The notes under the pieces were generated by a model. It had not been told where the DNA came from. It made no database searches and worked only from the letters and a program-made list of their open reading frames with translations. A program made the translations under genes and the position numbers. DNA of 64,000 nt from Rana temporaria (Eukaryota > Chordata > Amphibia > Anura > Ranidae), in contig NC_053492.1 in NCBI RefSeq assembly GCF_905171775.1, positions 187,236,278-187,300,277 of the forward strand. The letters run 5' to 3'. Shown piece by piece: positions 11,219 to 21,649 of the stretch; within the stretch, counting starts at the first letter, position 1, and each line of letters starts with the position of its first letter.

Positions 11219-11850
11219 AACCACTTCCTGTAAAATGACAGCCGCAGTGGGGATCAGTTATCCTGACTGGGTGTCGTATGATATTCAGCAGGATAAGCAG
11301 CTCACCCACGAGGGCATGCAGCGTGGCGATTGGTAGTGCGGTGTGTCACTGTGACACACCACATCTCCGATCTTGGTGAACCAGAAGGTGTGGTTTATCG
11401 CCTTTTCCTCTATTTGCACTGACAAGGCGCGAGTAGAGGAGAGCCGATCAGCAGCTTTCCTGACAGGGCGGGTCTAAGCTCATAATCAGAGCATTATCAG
11501 TGCAGGCCCTTCAGGAATGCCAACAAGTGCAAACCCGTGTCTAACAGGGATGCCAACCCATGCCCACCAGGGATGTCAATCAGTGCCAATTTTAGGGATA
11601 GCAATCAGTACCCACCTTGGGATGGCAATCAGTAGCCATCAGTAATGCCTGTTAGTGCCTCCTCATCAGTGCTCCTATCAGTGTCATCTATCAGTGCACA
11701 TCAGCGCCGCCTATCAGTGCACATCAGCGCCGCCTATCAGTGCTGTCTATCAGTGCCCATCAGTGCTACCTATCAGTCGTAAAGAACAATTACTTATTTA
11801 CAAAATTTTATAACAGAAAATGAAGAAAAACTTTTTTTTTTATATTGTTA
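11219..11850 (+). repeat. TAACCACTTCC-type repeat with CATCAGTGC minisatellite
   Basis: It opens TTTAACCACTTCCTG, like the TAA-flanked MITE at 52757. From about 11515 to 11780 it contains diverged short units around CATCAGTGC and CTATCAGTGC, with two nearly exact copies of ATCAGCGCCGCCTATCAGTG near 11700-11740. The right side is cut by the MITE at 11851. Confidence 0.5.
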
Positions 11851-12406
11851 TGCCGCGTACACAGGACCGTTTTTCATGACGTGAAATATTTTTTTTCTTT
11901 ATGTCATTAAAAACGATTGTGTGTGGGCTCCAGAGCATTTTTCATGACGTGAAAAATGGGCATTAAAAATTTAGAACATGCTCTATTTTTTCGTGTAGTT
12001 TTTCACGTTGTCGTTTTTCACGTCGTGAAAAACGGTCGTGTGTAGGCTTTAACGACGTGAAAAAAATGCGCATGCTCAGAAGCAAGTTATGAGATGGGAG
12101 CACTCGTTCTGGTAAAACTAACGTTCGCAATGGAGATAGCACATTTGTTTCTCTCCGGGAATATTCTTTTCTTGCATGTGCACATTTTTTTCTATTACAT
12201 TTCTCGCACGATTCTCCCATCATTGATCAGAAAATCTTTAGTTTTTCAAAAAAATTCCAACATGTCAGATTTCTCAAATTTGTTTGCCGCACGAAAATCA
12301 GCTGTTGCTGCAGCCCACTAACGGCGTGAAATTTGTACGAAAATTCTTTGATACGATTTTCGAAAGAAAATTCTTTCGAAATTCGAACTGTGTATGGCCG
12401 GCCGCC
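11851..12406. mobile_element. MITE, TGCCGCGTACAC family
   Basis: It starts TGCCGCGTACACAGGACCG after TTA (11848-11850), is rich in TTTTTCATGACGTGAAA inverted motifs, and ends around ACTGTGTATGGCCGGCCGCC. It resembles 56393-56799, where the terminal repeats and TTA duplication are clearer. The right terminus is eroded. Confidence 0.5.
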
Positions 12407-12410
12407 TTTA

Positions 12411-13131
12411 GTGAGAATAATGTGAATCCTGAAAGTTCAAAACACTATCAAAATTGGCAAACAAAAAATAATAATGATATACATAAGTAAGTATGGCAAC
12501 AGTGCAGCAAGTGTGAATCAACAAAAATTAGTAAAAAACCATACACATAAACACATGCTCCCTGAAAAAAATATATAAAATTGAATATAATTCAATGGAA
12601 ATAAGATGTGAAAAAAGTAAGCATGAAGTCCATTCCTATTGTGAAAAAGTCCAATTCCAAAGTAATTAAGGAAGGGAAGAAATAAAAAACTGTGTTGAAA
12701 AGAAGGCAATAATGGAGATGACAGAAGTAAATCCACCAGCACCGCAGGTAAGGTTGCTCCCCGTGATGGACGTCAAACTAAATGGGTAACCTTACCAGAT
12801 AAGCTGGACCTCCGCTAGTGGCAAGGTCTACAGGAGGAGGAGCAGCACTGTGTTCTGTCATTGGTAAAGCCAGCATTTGGCTCCTGCAGAGATTAGGAGA
12901 TCCTTTTCTTTCCAACATACAGAGGAAAGTTACCAGAGGCTAAGGGGGTGATCAAACACCGGTCCAGTGACATCTTGGGATCATCACAAGACCCTGCAGA
13001 GGGTTGTATCTGCATGCGCTATAGACCTTGCCACTAGCGGAGGTCCATCTTATATGGCTATATTATTATATTATTTTTTGTTTCCCATTCTTGATAGTGT
13101 TTTGAACTTTCAGGATTCACATTATTCTCAC
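12411..13131. repeat. inverted-repeat element, nested arms
   Basis: Outer 41 bp arms at 12411-12451 and 13091-13131 (GTGAGAATAATGTGAATCC... inverted) enclose inner 26 bp arms at 12805-12830 and 13022-13047 (GACCTCCGCTAGTGGC inverted). The tail continues to about 13425, ending CTCATTAGCGCAGTATTCCCC, similar to the retroposon-like insertions ending AGCGCA. No coding frame is recognised. Confidence 0.5.
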
Positions 13132-13431
13132 TTATATGTTTCATTTGATCTATTCAGATATCATGATTCATTTATACAAGTTTAATAACCACAGCAGATT
13201 AATTTAGACTAATCACTGATACCAGCAAAGGTTTTTGTATCTTGAGATACAGACCCCTGTGTTTTGTTTGCCATCACAGGGTTTTCATTCATTATATTTA
13301 GCGTGACTTTCTATCCTTTTATATTTAGTTTTTGCATGGTTTCACATGTTTTGTATGTGTCACAGCTTGGCTTTTATTAGCTATTTTTCAATTTTTATTA
13401 TTTTATTTTCTCATTAGCGCAGTATTCCCCT

Positions 13432-13549
13432 AACCACTTGTATTATCACTGCGCAATTGTCATTCAAAGTGTGACAGTGCTGAAAGCTGAAAATTGGCTT
13501 GGCAGGAGGGGGGAAAGTGCCCGGTATTGAAGTGGTTAAACCATTTAAC
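13432..13549 (+). repeat. tail of a GAAGTGGTTAA-ending frog repeat
   Basis: TGCGCAATTGTCATTCAAAG...GGTATTGAAGTGGTTAA is the same terminal block as 60000-60093 in diverged form. Confidence 0.5.
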
Positions 13550-13560
13550 CTATTTATTAG

Positions 13561-14582
13561 TGTAGCGGCCTGATACTTTCTAGCCGGCACTGCTTTAAAT
13601 TTAGAGGATAGTCTGAGTGTTAGTTGACGCAGACTGTTTGATATTTCACAAAATTTGGTCCTCTGTTCCATGGCTGTACTGTGAGTGACCACTGACCACT
13701 ATTGTTGTCTGGGGTGCTGTTACCACCCAGGCCAAGGGTGGCAGCAGTCAGGTCAAGGTGTTTTGGGTGTTCCCCTTCAGCAGCCAATCAGAGGGAGTTG
13801 ATCGGCCTGCTGTGCATGCTGGGGAGGAGCACTTAATGGATAGACGTCATAGGTCTGGGTCGTCGTTGATCCTGGGTCTGTCGTCCCACCATCCCCCGTG
13901 TGTGGCCCTCCTGGCTGGGGGTGCGTGTTCAAGTGTTCCTGGCTCCGGGACCACGTTGGTCTGGGGTTTTGATCTACTAAGTAGGCCCTAGGTCAGACTG
14001 GGTCTACGCTTGCAGAGTGGTCCTGTGCTGTCCGTTCTGAGGGAGGAAGCCACTCGATGAAGAACCTGTCTTGGAGAACACCGAGCATGAGGCTGGTATC
14101 TCAGGGGAGGCCTTGAACTTCATCGAAGGATGCACTGTTACTAAAAGGCTGAGTGATGGTCGCCTGTCAGTTCTGAGTTCACAAGAAGTCAATCGGGAGA
14201 GTCCCGGGTGCTTAATCCTGTGCTGAGAGGATTTAGGACCGAATATACCTCCATCTTTGGGAAGGTCTGTGGCAGAGACTTTGCCAAGTTTCCGTGTGAC
14301 ATCCTGGCTGCTAGGTTAGTGAGAGAGGCCAACCAGGTGCACAATACCCACTCTGGCTAGATTGGCAAAGAGAGCTGCGTTTCTGGAAGCAGGAGTGTAT
14401 TACCTATTACCCTTCCACCTCTTCAACTACTTATTTTATTATTTTACCACATTCGGCAAATAAAGCAAAGAAAAATAAGTCTAAAGTGTGGACATTGAAC
14501 TTTTTCTCAACTCTCATATGAGGAAATAGAGGTAACATGCCGCCCAAAACAAACCATCAGCTCTTTCGGGTGTAGTGGTACA
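13561..14582 (+). mobile_element. solo LTR, TGTAGC family, copy 3
   Basis: It begins TGTAGCGGCC and ends GTGTAGTGGTACA, 1022 bp, flanked by the 4 bp direct repeat TTAG (13557-13560 and 14583-14586). A polyadenylation signal GCAAATAAAGC is at about 14456. It has the same internal blocks as copies 1 and 2 (CTAAATTTAG-like start, CATGCTGGG, CTCCGGGACCACGTTGGTC, GGTCTGTGGCAGAGACT). No internal region is present, so it is a solo LTR. Confidence 0.8.
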
Positions 14583-14659
14583 TTAGAAAATCACAGGGGT
14601 TCTAATCCTTCTCCACTCTATTAATCCCATTATGTAATGAGATCAAATACCTGGTTTAA

Positions 14660-15117
14660 AGGGGTGGTTCCCCCTAAAACAAATTTCTAACAATACATTC
14701 GTAAGACTGCTTACACTGCGGGTAGGCTGGCTTTTGTTTTGTTTTTTTAGTACATACCTCGATATCGGCGTTTCGTCCCTTGGCGGTGGGCGTTCCTAGT
14801 TGATTGACGTTCCTCCGACGGGCACATACGTGACGTCACAACTTTCCGAAAGAAGCCGAACGTCGCTGCGCAGGCGCCGTATAGAGCCGACTCTATACGG
14901 CGCCTGCGCAATGACGTTCGGCTGCTGTCGGAAAGTCGTGACGCGCAGTATGCGCCCGTCGGAGGAACGTCAATCAACTAGGAATGCCCACCGCCAAGGG
15001 ACGAAACGGCGATATCGAGGTATGTACTAAAAAAACAAAACAAAAGCCAGCCTACCCGCAGTGTAAGCAGTCTTACGAATGTATTGTTAGAAATTTGTTT
15101 TAGGGGGAACCACCCCT
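14660..15117. mobile_element. T2-type foldback MITE, near-perfect palindrome
   Basis: 458 bp with TTAA on both sides (14656-14659, 15118-15121). The termini are AGGGGTGGTTCCCCCT and its inverse, and the complementarity runs almost the whole length to a centre near 14888 (GCCGTATAGAG/CTCTATACGGC). TTAA target and AGG-type ends match T2/Kolobok-like frog MITEs. The two 76-codon frames on opposite strands are mirror images of the palindrome, not genes. Confidence 0.85.
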
Positions 15118-15281
15118 TTAATGAGTAAAACAACTCACATTTTGATAAAACAACTCATGCTTTATTTTAGTAGTGTTTTTTTGTCAATTGCAAAAAAATA
15201 AAATGTGTGAAAAAAGTAATTTTATCCTTAATGTTAAGAGTAAAATTACTCTTTGTGAATTGAGCCCGCAGACAGCAATTG

Positions 15282-15546
15282 AGGCTGGGTTCACACCATT
15301 GTGAATTGGATGTTCCCTGCATCCAATTCACAATAGCAGGAGATTTTGACTGGCTCTCTGCGGAGTCGGTTCACATATCTCCGCAGAGAGTCCGGTGCGA
15401 TTTGCATAAAAACGCTGTGCATCTTTTGGTCCATTTCAGGTCCTATTCAGCCAAAAATGTGTGCTGAAATCAGACCTGAAACGGTAAACCAGGACGCACC
15501 GGACCCCTGCTGTGAGGCGCATGCGGCTCATATGTGAACCCAGCCT
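15282..15546. mobile_element. MITE with AGGCTGGGTTCACA ends
   Basis: The left terminus AGGCTGGGTTCACACC and right terminus ATGTGAACCCAGCCT are inverted matches. About 265 bp, non-coding. The target duplication is unclear. Confidence 0.6.
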
Positions 15547-16109
15547 AAAACTTGACTGTGCTTTTGTCACCTCACCACTCTATCCAAATCCTAAAACAAA
15601 GGTTTGCCTTTGCAGCCTCTATTGGTGTTTTCTGATTGGCATAGTGAGAGATTATTGGAACAATGAGTCATTCAGAATATTGGAACAAGGAGCCAAATTG
15701 TTAGGAAATAACTGAACAACAGAGTGATGAAATCATTATGGTGCTTCTCCATACTGCTTAGTCACATGGTGAGTGGAGAGAAAAGACCTTTACTTGTCAA
15801 GCAATTAACTGAAGCTACAAGAAATGGTGGATCCTGCACTAAAAAGCAGGGCCTTGTGGTGCTGCCAAGCTGAATATCATATAATTGCATTGCAGAATAT
15901 ACAACTATAGTCAGGTGAAATGGAAAGTACACCACATGGAAATTGTTCCATTTCTAAATGTAGCCCCCCCCCCCTGGGTCTTCTAAAGGCTGAGTGTCAC
16001 CTCCAGAGACAGGGAGCAAGCTAGTATTTACCCCAAGGCTGAGTCCATGGCTATAATGGGGATTTTTGAACATAAATGGGCACCAGTCACTTTTGATCTT
16101 TTTAAAGCT
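15547..16109. other. no gene recognised
   Basis: Ordinary non-coding sequence with a C run at about 15965-15974. Nothing further seen. Confidence 0.5.
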
Positions 16110-16113
16110 TTAA

Positions 16114-16582
16114 AGGGTCACTAAAGGAAAACATTTTTTTAGCTGAAATGACTGTTTACAGGGTATAGAGACATACTAGTTAACTGATTCCTTTTAAAAA
16201 TGATTAAAAATAGATCAAAATCAATCATATAATGTGCCTGCAGTTTAGTTTCGTTTTTGCTGTTGTTTCTTGGTTCTCTGATGTACAGAGAGCCAATAGA
16301 GGGCAGTGAGCAAATAGAGGGCAGTGATACTTTGTCTAAAACTCCTCAGCACCAATCCAGTTTCGTTTTACACACAGTAATCACACCTCCTTGATTAGTC
16401 ACCACAGTGAGAAATCTCCCAGTACTGTGGTGATCAGGAAACAGACAACCAGGAAGTGTCCAGAACAGAGAGGATTTACAGCAACATCAAAGCAAAAACT
16501 AACAATGAGGACATGAAACCAGGACTGCAGTAAGGTAAAGGAAGCTATTTAGCTAAAAAAAAAAAAATCCTTTAGTGACCCT
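16114..16582. mobile_element. T2-type MITE
   Basis: 469 bp with terminal AGGGTCACTAAAGGAAAA and the inverse TCCTTTAGTGACCCT, flanked by TTAA (16110-16113 and 16583-16586). Matches the T2/Kolobok MITE pattern of frogs. Non-coding. Confidence 0.85.
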
Positions 16583-16586
16583 TTAA

Positions 16587-17089
16587 CCTCCTGGGCGGTG
16601 TTCCCGAGTCTGACTCGGGGTAAGATTTTTGGGCTAGGATCGGTAACCCCGAGTCAGACTCGGGCTTGCCTCGCTGGATGTACAGGGAGTGTTTACTTAC
16701 CTTGTCCCTGGATCCGATGCCACCGCGCTGTGTGAGCGAGCGGGACCTCGCTCGATTCACACAGCGTCCTCCTGTGCCGCCGATCTCCGTTCCCTGCGAC
16801 GTTACGACGCACGGGGACGGAGAACGGCGCCAAATTTAAAAAAGTAAACAAACACATTACACACAGTATACTGTAATCTTATAGATTACAGTACTGTATG
16901 TAAAAAAAACACACCCCCCTTGTCCCTAGTGGTCTGCCCAGTGTCCTGCATGTCATTTTATATAATAAAAACCTTTTTTTCTCCCTGCAAACTGTAGATT
17001 GTCCATAGCAACCAAAAGTGTCCCTTTATGTCAAAAATAGTTTTAGATCAGCTAGAAAACAGCGATAATAAATCATACCGCCAGGGAGG
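16587..17089. mobile_element. piggyBac-like MITE, CCTCC...GGAGG ends
   Basis: 503 bp with CCTCCTGGGCGGT at the left and ACCGCCAGGGAGG at the right, flanked by TTAA (16583-16586 and 17090-17093). The left TTAA is also the right TTAA of the T2 MITE. An internal palindrome CCCGAGTCTGACTCGGGG is at about 16603. TTAA targets plus CC-starting ends suggest a piggyBac-type mover. Confidence 0.75.
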
Positions 17090-17309
17090 TTAATGTAGAA
17101 CTTGGAAGAAGGTGGTAGGAGAGAGGGTTAGGGGTCTCAGATACCAGCAGCAGATCACTTGCAGACTTCTTTCATCCAGAAAAAATACATCTTCATAGTA
17201 CCAGAACCTTTAAGCCAACCTGGCGATACGGCAAACATGTTTCAGATTGTAGAACAAGATCCAGCTTCACAGTGTCAGACCTGGCAACACTAAGCACATT
17301 TTAGATGTA

Positions 17310-17967
17310 GGGGGTAAGTTTTCGCGCCAAAATCTAAATTAATAAATAAGATATATAAATCTCAAAAGTGTAAAAAAGCAGCAATCTAAAAAATTCTGGG
17401 GGGCAACCCCAGTATTATAGAGTATGTGAAGGAAAAGAGATGCGCTAATAAAATAAATCAATAAATATGTTAAGAAATTCAGTGAATCAACCTCAAATTT
17501 CTAAATAAAGTAATAAATTATGTAATGGTGGGATAGAAGTGAATATATATACAATGATAAATAAGTGACCAAGCCAATAAATAAATAGGTAAGACTCCTA
17601 ACATAGGAGATCAAAGAAATTATTATTGTGCATAAACAGTCCAAATAATAGTGAAAAGAATTTTGCAGGGTAAGTCCATAGGTCTGTGTAGACTTCCTCC
17701 TCCACCAAGGAATGGAAAACAAAACACCGCAAACAAGTGCTCATGGATGGCACCTTACCACAAGAAGTTGATCTCCTTAATCAAAGGGAGATCGCAATAA
17801 TAATATGAACCCATAAGTGGCTTGGTCACTTATTTATCATTGTATATATATTCACTTCTATTCCACCATTACATAATTTATTACTTTATTTAGAAATTTG
17901 AGGTTGATTCACTGAATTTCTTAACATATTTATTGATTTATTTTATTAGCGCATCTCTTTTCCTTCA
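17310..17967 (+). mobile_element. retroposon-like insertion with 15 bp target duplication and long internal palindrome
   Basis: Flanked by the direct repeat CACATTTTAGATGTA (17295-17309 and 17968-17982). Inside, two near-perfect inverted arms of about 150 bp (17426-17575 and 17818-17968) surround a 240 bp spacer. The right end reads TTAGCGCATCTCTTTTCCTT, the tail type shared by several insertions here. No protein motif is visible. Confidence 0.65.
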
Positions 17968-17982
17968 CACATTTTAGATGTA

Positions 17983-18567
17983 AGTGCATCCTCCAAACGA
18001 GTCACCAGGGCCTCCTGGCAGACCAGCCTTCACCCTGGTTCTCTCCATCAAGGGTCCCCCCTGGGTCGTCTCAATTTGACTTGGCTTCTTCCATGCTGGG
18101 AAAGACAGCCTAAGGACCAAAGCAGAATTAGTTGGCCCCAGACAGGCTTCTGGTCCTACATGCAGAGCTCACTTCAGCAGCACCTCCCAGAGGGGCCTGA
18201 GATAAGAGCCTGAGCACATGGCCAAGCCCAAAAATATATCTGCTCCCAGAATGCACCAGTGGCCAAGAACATCCTACTAGGCTAGCTGGAAGAAAAATAA
18301 ATATTCATAACTTAATCTAGTTGTACTATCTCATACTGGCATGTGGTACCAGTAAAAGTAACATTGAGAAATGCACAACCTAATTGAGATTAGAGAAAAG
18401 GCCAGAAATAACTGTACAATCAGTCTAAGCCATCTACAGCTCAGCCAAAAACTAAATTTACATTATAGCCCCAGTTTAAGCTTGATGGATCCAGAGGAGT
18501 GGAAGAATTCAATTGATGCTATTAAGCACTTTATATCTATGCTCTGATGAGTTTAAAGTGTTTGCAG
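17983..18567. other. no gene recognised
   Basis: Non-coding sequence without an identifiable element. Confidence 0.4.
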
Positions 18568-18940
18568 GGGTCGGTTCACACTGCTGCGATGTCAAAGTTC
18601 CGATGTGATTCGCACCGCTCTGCAGTGCAAATCACATGTGATCTCTGTGCGATGCAATTTCAGCCATACAAATTGTATGGCTGAATTCACATCAAACTCG
18701 CACAGGACCCCCTTTTTTTTTTTGAACACGTTCAAACGTGTTCAAACCCATGCGATCCGATTCCTGTCAGTTTGCAGATCACACTGCGATATGCAAACTG
18801 ATTTGGGGGTGTCATTAACGTTTAACTGACACTCCCAGCTGTTTGCATAGGGCAGTGTGAACTGCCGCTGGGAAACATGCGATGCGGGAACCCGCAGTGG
18901 ATTTGCAGGATTCCCGCATCGCAGCAGTATGAACCGGCCC
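18568..18940. mobile_element. MITE with CGGTTCACACTGCTGCGATG ends
   Basis: The left end GGTCGGTTCACACTGC and right end GCAGTATGAACCGGCC are inverted matches; the interior is rich in GCGAT/ATCGC. No coding frame. The target duplication is not clear. Confidence 0.6.
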
Positions 18941-19559
18941 TAAAGGTTCAAGTTATTTTTTTAACCTGAATGCATTCTCTGCGTTAAGGTAAAAAACCTT
19001 CTTCTAGCAGCACCCCTCGCAGCATTTCAAACCTAGACTGCACTTATTCCAATCCTATGCCAATGAACCTTTACCCCATACTGAATCTATACTGCATGTA
19101 GGTGTGCATGCTCTTCAGGGGCCCCAACAATAGCCAACAGAAGAACATCACAAAGGACTGTCCCTCCTATAATAAATGTTCTGCAAGCCCCCCTTGTTCT
19201 CCATTTTTTTAGACAGTGCATAGCCAGTTGGTCAAGGATTAGCATTGCTGCCATGAATGCAGTTTCATGTAGATTGGTAGATTAAACTTTACCACTGCTC
19301 ACTACAGCAGCTGCTACTATTCATGCTGATCCAGACGCCAAATGTCATTTTACGCCTAGTCCCTACTGTAAATCACTTTGATTGCCCAATTGTGTTGTTA
19401 CCTTTGTTAATCCATTTTATGCTTGCCTAGTTTATCAACCATATTAGGTGACAATATATTAAGTTTGCCTTTACTACCTGGTTTGGTGCTTGTTTTCTTT
19501 GATATAGCATTACTATTGGGTACTAAATATTACTTTCAGTGAATTCCTGTGATATTGTA

Positions 19560-19669
19560 TGTTTGTACACGCAACCTGGTGCGTCAGAGGCGCTGAGGTT
19601 GTTGAGAAGGTCAAGACAAAGAACAGAGGACTCATCCTATACAGCGACTCCTAGAGGGGTAGTGCTACA
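19560..19669 (+). repeat. possible LTR 3' end fragment
   Basis: Ends GGGGTAGTGCTACA, the LTR terminal signature, and loosely matches 215-333. The left limit is not definable. Confidence 0.3.
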
Positions 19670-20189
19670 TAAGGAAGAAAGTTTTCTTTTCTCCCTTTCC
19701 CTACTTTTGTGACTTGCTTGTCATTTTCACAAACAAAGTTTTAATGTGTTCGCTCCCAGACAGCAATACTCAATGTATGTTTTTATTTATTTATTGCTCT
19801 TTCGAAAGCTATATATAAAAAAAAAAAAATGTCTGCCCTTTGCCAATTTTATAATTTACAAAGGACTGTTAGGGACTACTGCCAAGTTACAGGACACTGC
19901 TAGAGACTACGGCTGTGCTTTAAAAACCTGAGACACAGATGTCACAATTTAGCTTTAAGGAGAAGTGTGGGAATGTAAAAAAAAAAAAAAAAAGAGAAAA
20001 CATATTGGTCTCTCCCTGCTGCAGCATCAATTTGATGCTGCTGCTGTCTCCGTCAGCTCTAAGCCAGAGAACTGTGTGATCACATGACCACTGATTGCTC
20101 AGTTCTTACCGTACTTGTAGCTGAAAGAGGTGGCTGTCAGTCACTGTACTTTGCTCTGCACCTCCAGCACTTACATGGGAGCCAGGCTA

Positions 20190-20588
20190 AAGCCGTGTAC
20201 ACACAATCGGATTTCTGATTGAATAAAATCCGATGGATTTTTTTCGTCAGAATTCCGAAGAAGCTGACTTAAATCAGTCTTGCATACACACTATCAGACT
20301 AAATTCCGACCCTGCCAAAACGCGGAGCCGAAAAAAAATGAAGTTCAATGCTTCTGTGCATGCGTTGACTTGATTCTGAGCATGCATGGCTTTTTCTCTG
20401 ATGGAGTTCCACACAGATAATCAGAATTTACTATCGTTTTTTTATCCATCGGAAAAATTTAAAACATGTTCTATTTTTTTACACCGATGGAAAAAAGACC
20501 GATGGGGTCTACACCTGATCGGTTTGTCCGATGAAAAATGTCCATCAGACTTTTTTCATAGGAAAAAACGATCATGTGTACATGGCTT
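20190..20588. mobile_element. MITE, AAGCCGTGTACACAC family
   Basis: AAGCCGTGTACACACAATCGG at the left matches the inverse of CGATCATGTGTACATGGCTT at the right, with TA on each side. Interior blocks such as AATCCGATGGATTTTT recur at 26055-26453. Confidence 0.65.
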
Positions 20589-21510
20589 TAGGGGGGCGTG
20601 AGCAGCTGGCTCAGTCTCTCAGTGGCATGCTGAGAGGTTGGGCTAGCTGCTGGCCAGACATTTGGGTTGAATTATGACAATATTCCAGAGTCTAAAACGG
20701 TTTTGTTATGTCAAACAACAACGAGTTTTTAGCCTGCTGTCGACTGATTCTGGGTCACAAGAGAGCACAGGTAAGTGCATTCCTGTGACCCACAAAAAAA
20801 GTGTAGCTAAAAAAAACTTTGGCTATACATCGCTTTTAATACAAGAAAAAAAGAATGCATAATAAATATGAACTGTATAAAAATAAAATTGGCTGTTGGC
20901 TGGCTAACAGCAGTAATATACCACACAGCTATATCACTCTAACATGTCATGCCATATGGTTATCGGACACTAGGAAGGACTACTTTCATTTAGGAAAAAC
21001 CTGAACAGAATTTTGAAAATGCTTCACAGATTGCTAAAAAACTTGTTTGTGACAATTAATAAAAGCCACGCATTTATCTTATTTTCTCTGTGTAATCATC
21101 CTTTGCAAGACACAGAAGCAGCTTTAATAGAATCTCAATGCCAGTAAATTTCATCATGACAAAAAATGAATCCCTACATCCAAAATATAAAACCCACAAT
21201 TAGATGTTCACTGGCTGAATTACCACTCTGGCATATTAATGCACTGCGGTTTACTGAGTCAATTGCACAGTTATTTTGGAGTGCAAACATACATATGCAG
21301 GTTCTTGTACTTATGCTTTGTAGGTATCTAGAATGTGTGATACAATGGCTGGGTAGGTACATCTCTGGCATTAACTGTAAGATAAACACCTAGGTGACGG
21401 GAGCCAATTTTGCAATCTACACAGATATAACTGTAGTGACTCATTCCTTAGAATTAATTAAATAGGTGTGCACAATGCATACAAAAATGGAGAAAAATAG
21501 AGGCACTGAA
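20589..21510. other. upstream region of the ATPase gene, no element recognised
   Basis: AT-rich sequence before the first coding exon. Any distal promoter or untranslated exon would lie here, but nothing can be called from sequence alone. Confidence 0.4.
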
Positions 21511-21516
21511 TGAGGT

Positions 21517-21524
21517 TATAAATA
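21517..21524 (+). promoter_or_regulatory. candidate TATA box
   Basis: TATAAATA lies 70 bp upstream of the ATG of the first coding exon, within GGTTATAAATAGGG. Initiation about 30 bp downstream would give a 5' leader of roughly 40 nt. A spliced upstream leader exon remains possible. Confidence 0.4.
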
Positions 21525-21586
21525 GGGATCTAAATCCCTGTCACTGTCTCGAGTTTCATTAATTGACACAACATCTACCCATAAGG

Positions 21587-21649
21587 ATGAGGACAAAATT
21601 ACCCAAAGACCACCGTGCAATTATTAATGAAGGAGAAGAAAATGAAATG
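21587..21649 (+). CDS. ATP13A4: ATP13A4-like coding exon 1
   Basis: ATG with A at -3 opens 21 codons ending INEGEENEM, followed by the donor GTGAGT. An in-frame TAA lies upstream at 21560-21562, and no other in-frame ATG lies between, supporting this start. The exon ends in phase 0 and continues as EIFGY at 29896, recreating the EENEMEIFGY signature of P5B ATPases. The first residues are an acidic/basic cytosolic N-terminus without a signal peptide, as in the family. Confidence 0.85.

Noticed and set aside
11515..11780. Short repeats around CATCAGTGC as a possible array or coding repeat
   Set aside because: Irregular minisatellite, part of a common frog repeat, no open frame with a domain.
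14747..15030. Two similar 76-codon frames on opposite strands
   Set aside because: They are mirror images produced by the 458 bp palindrome.
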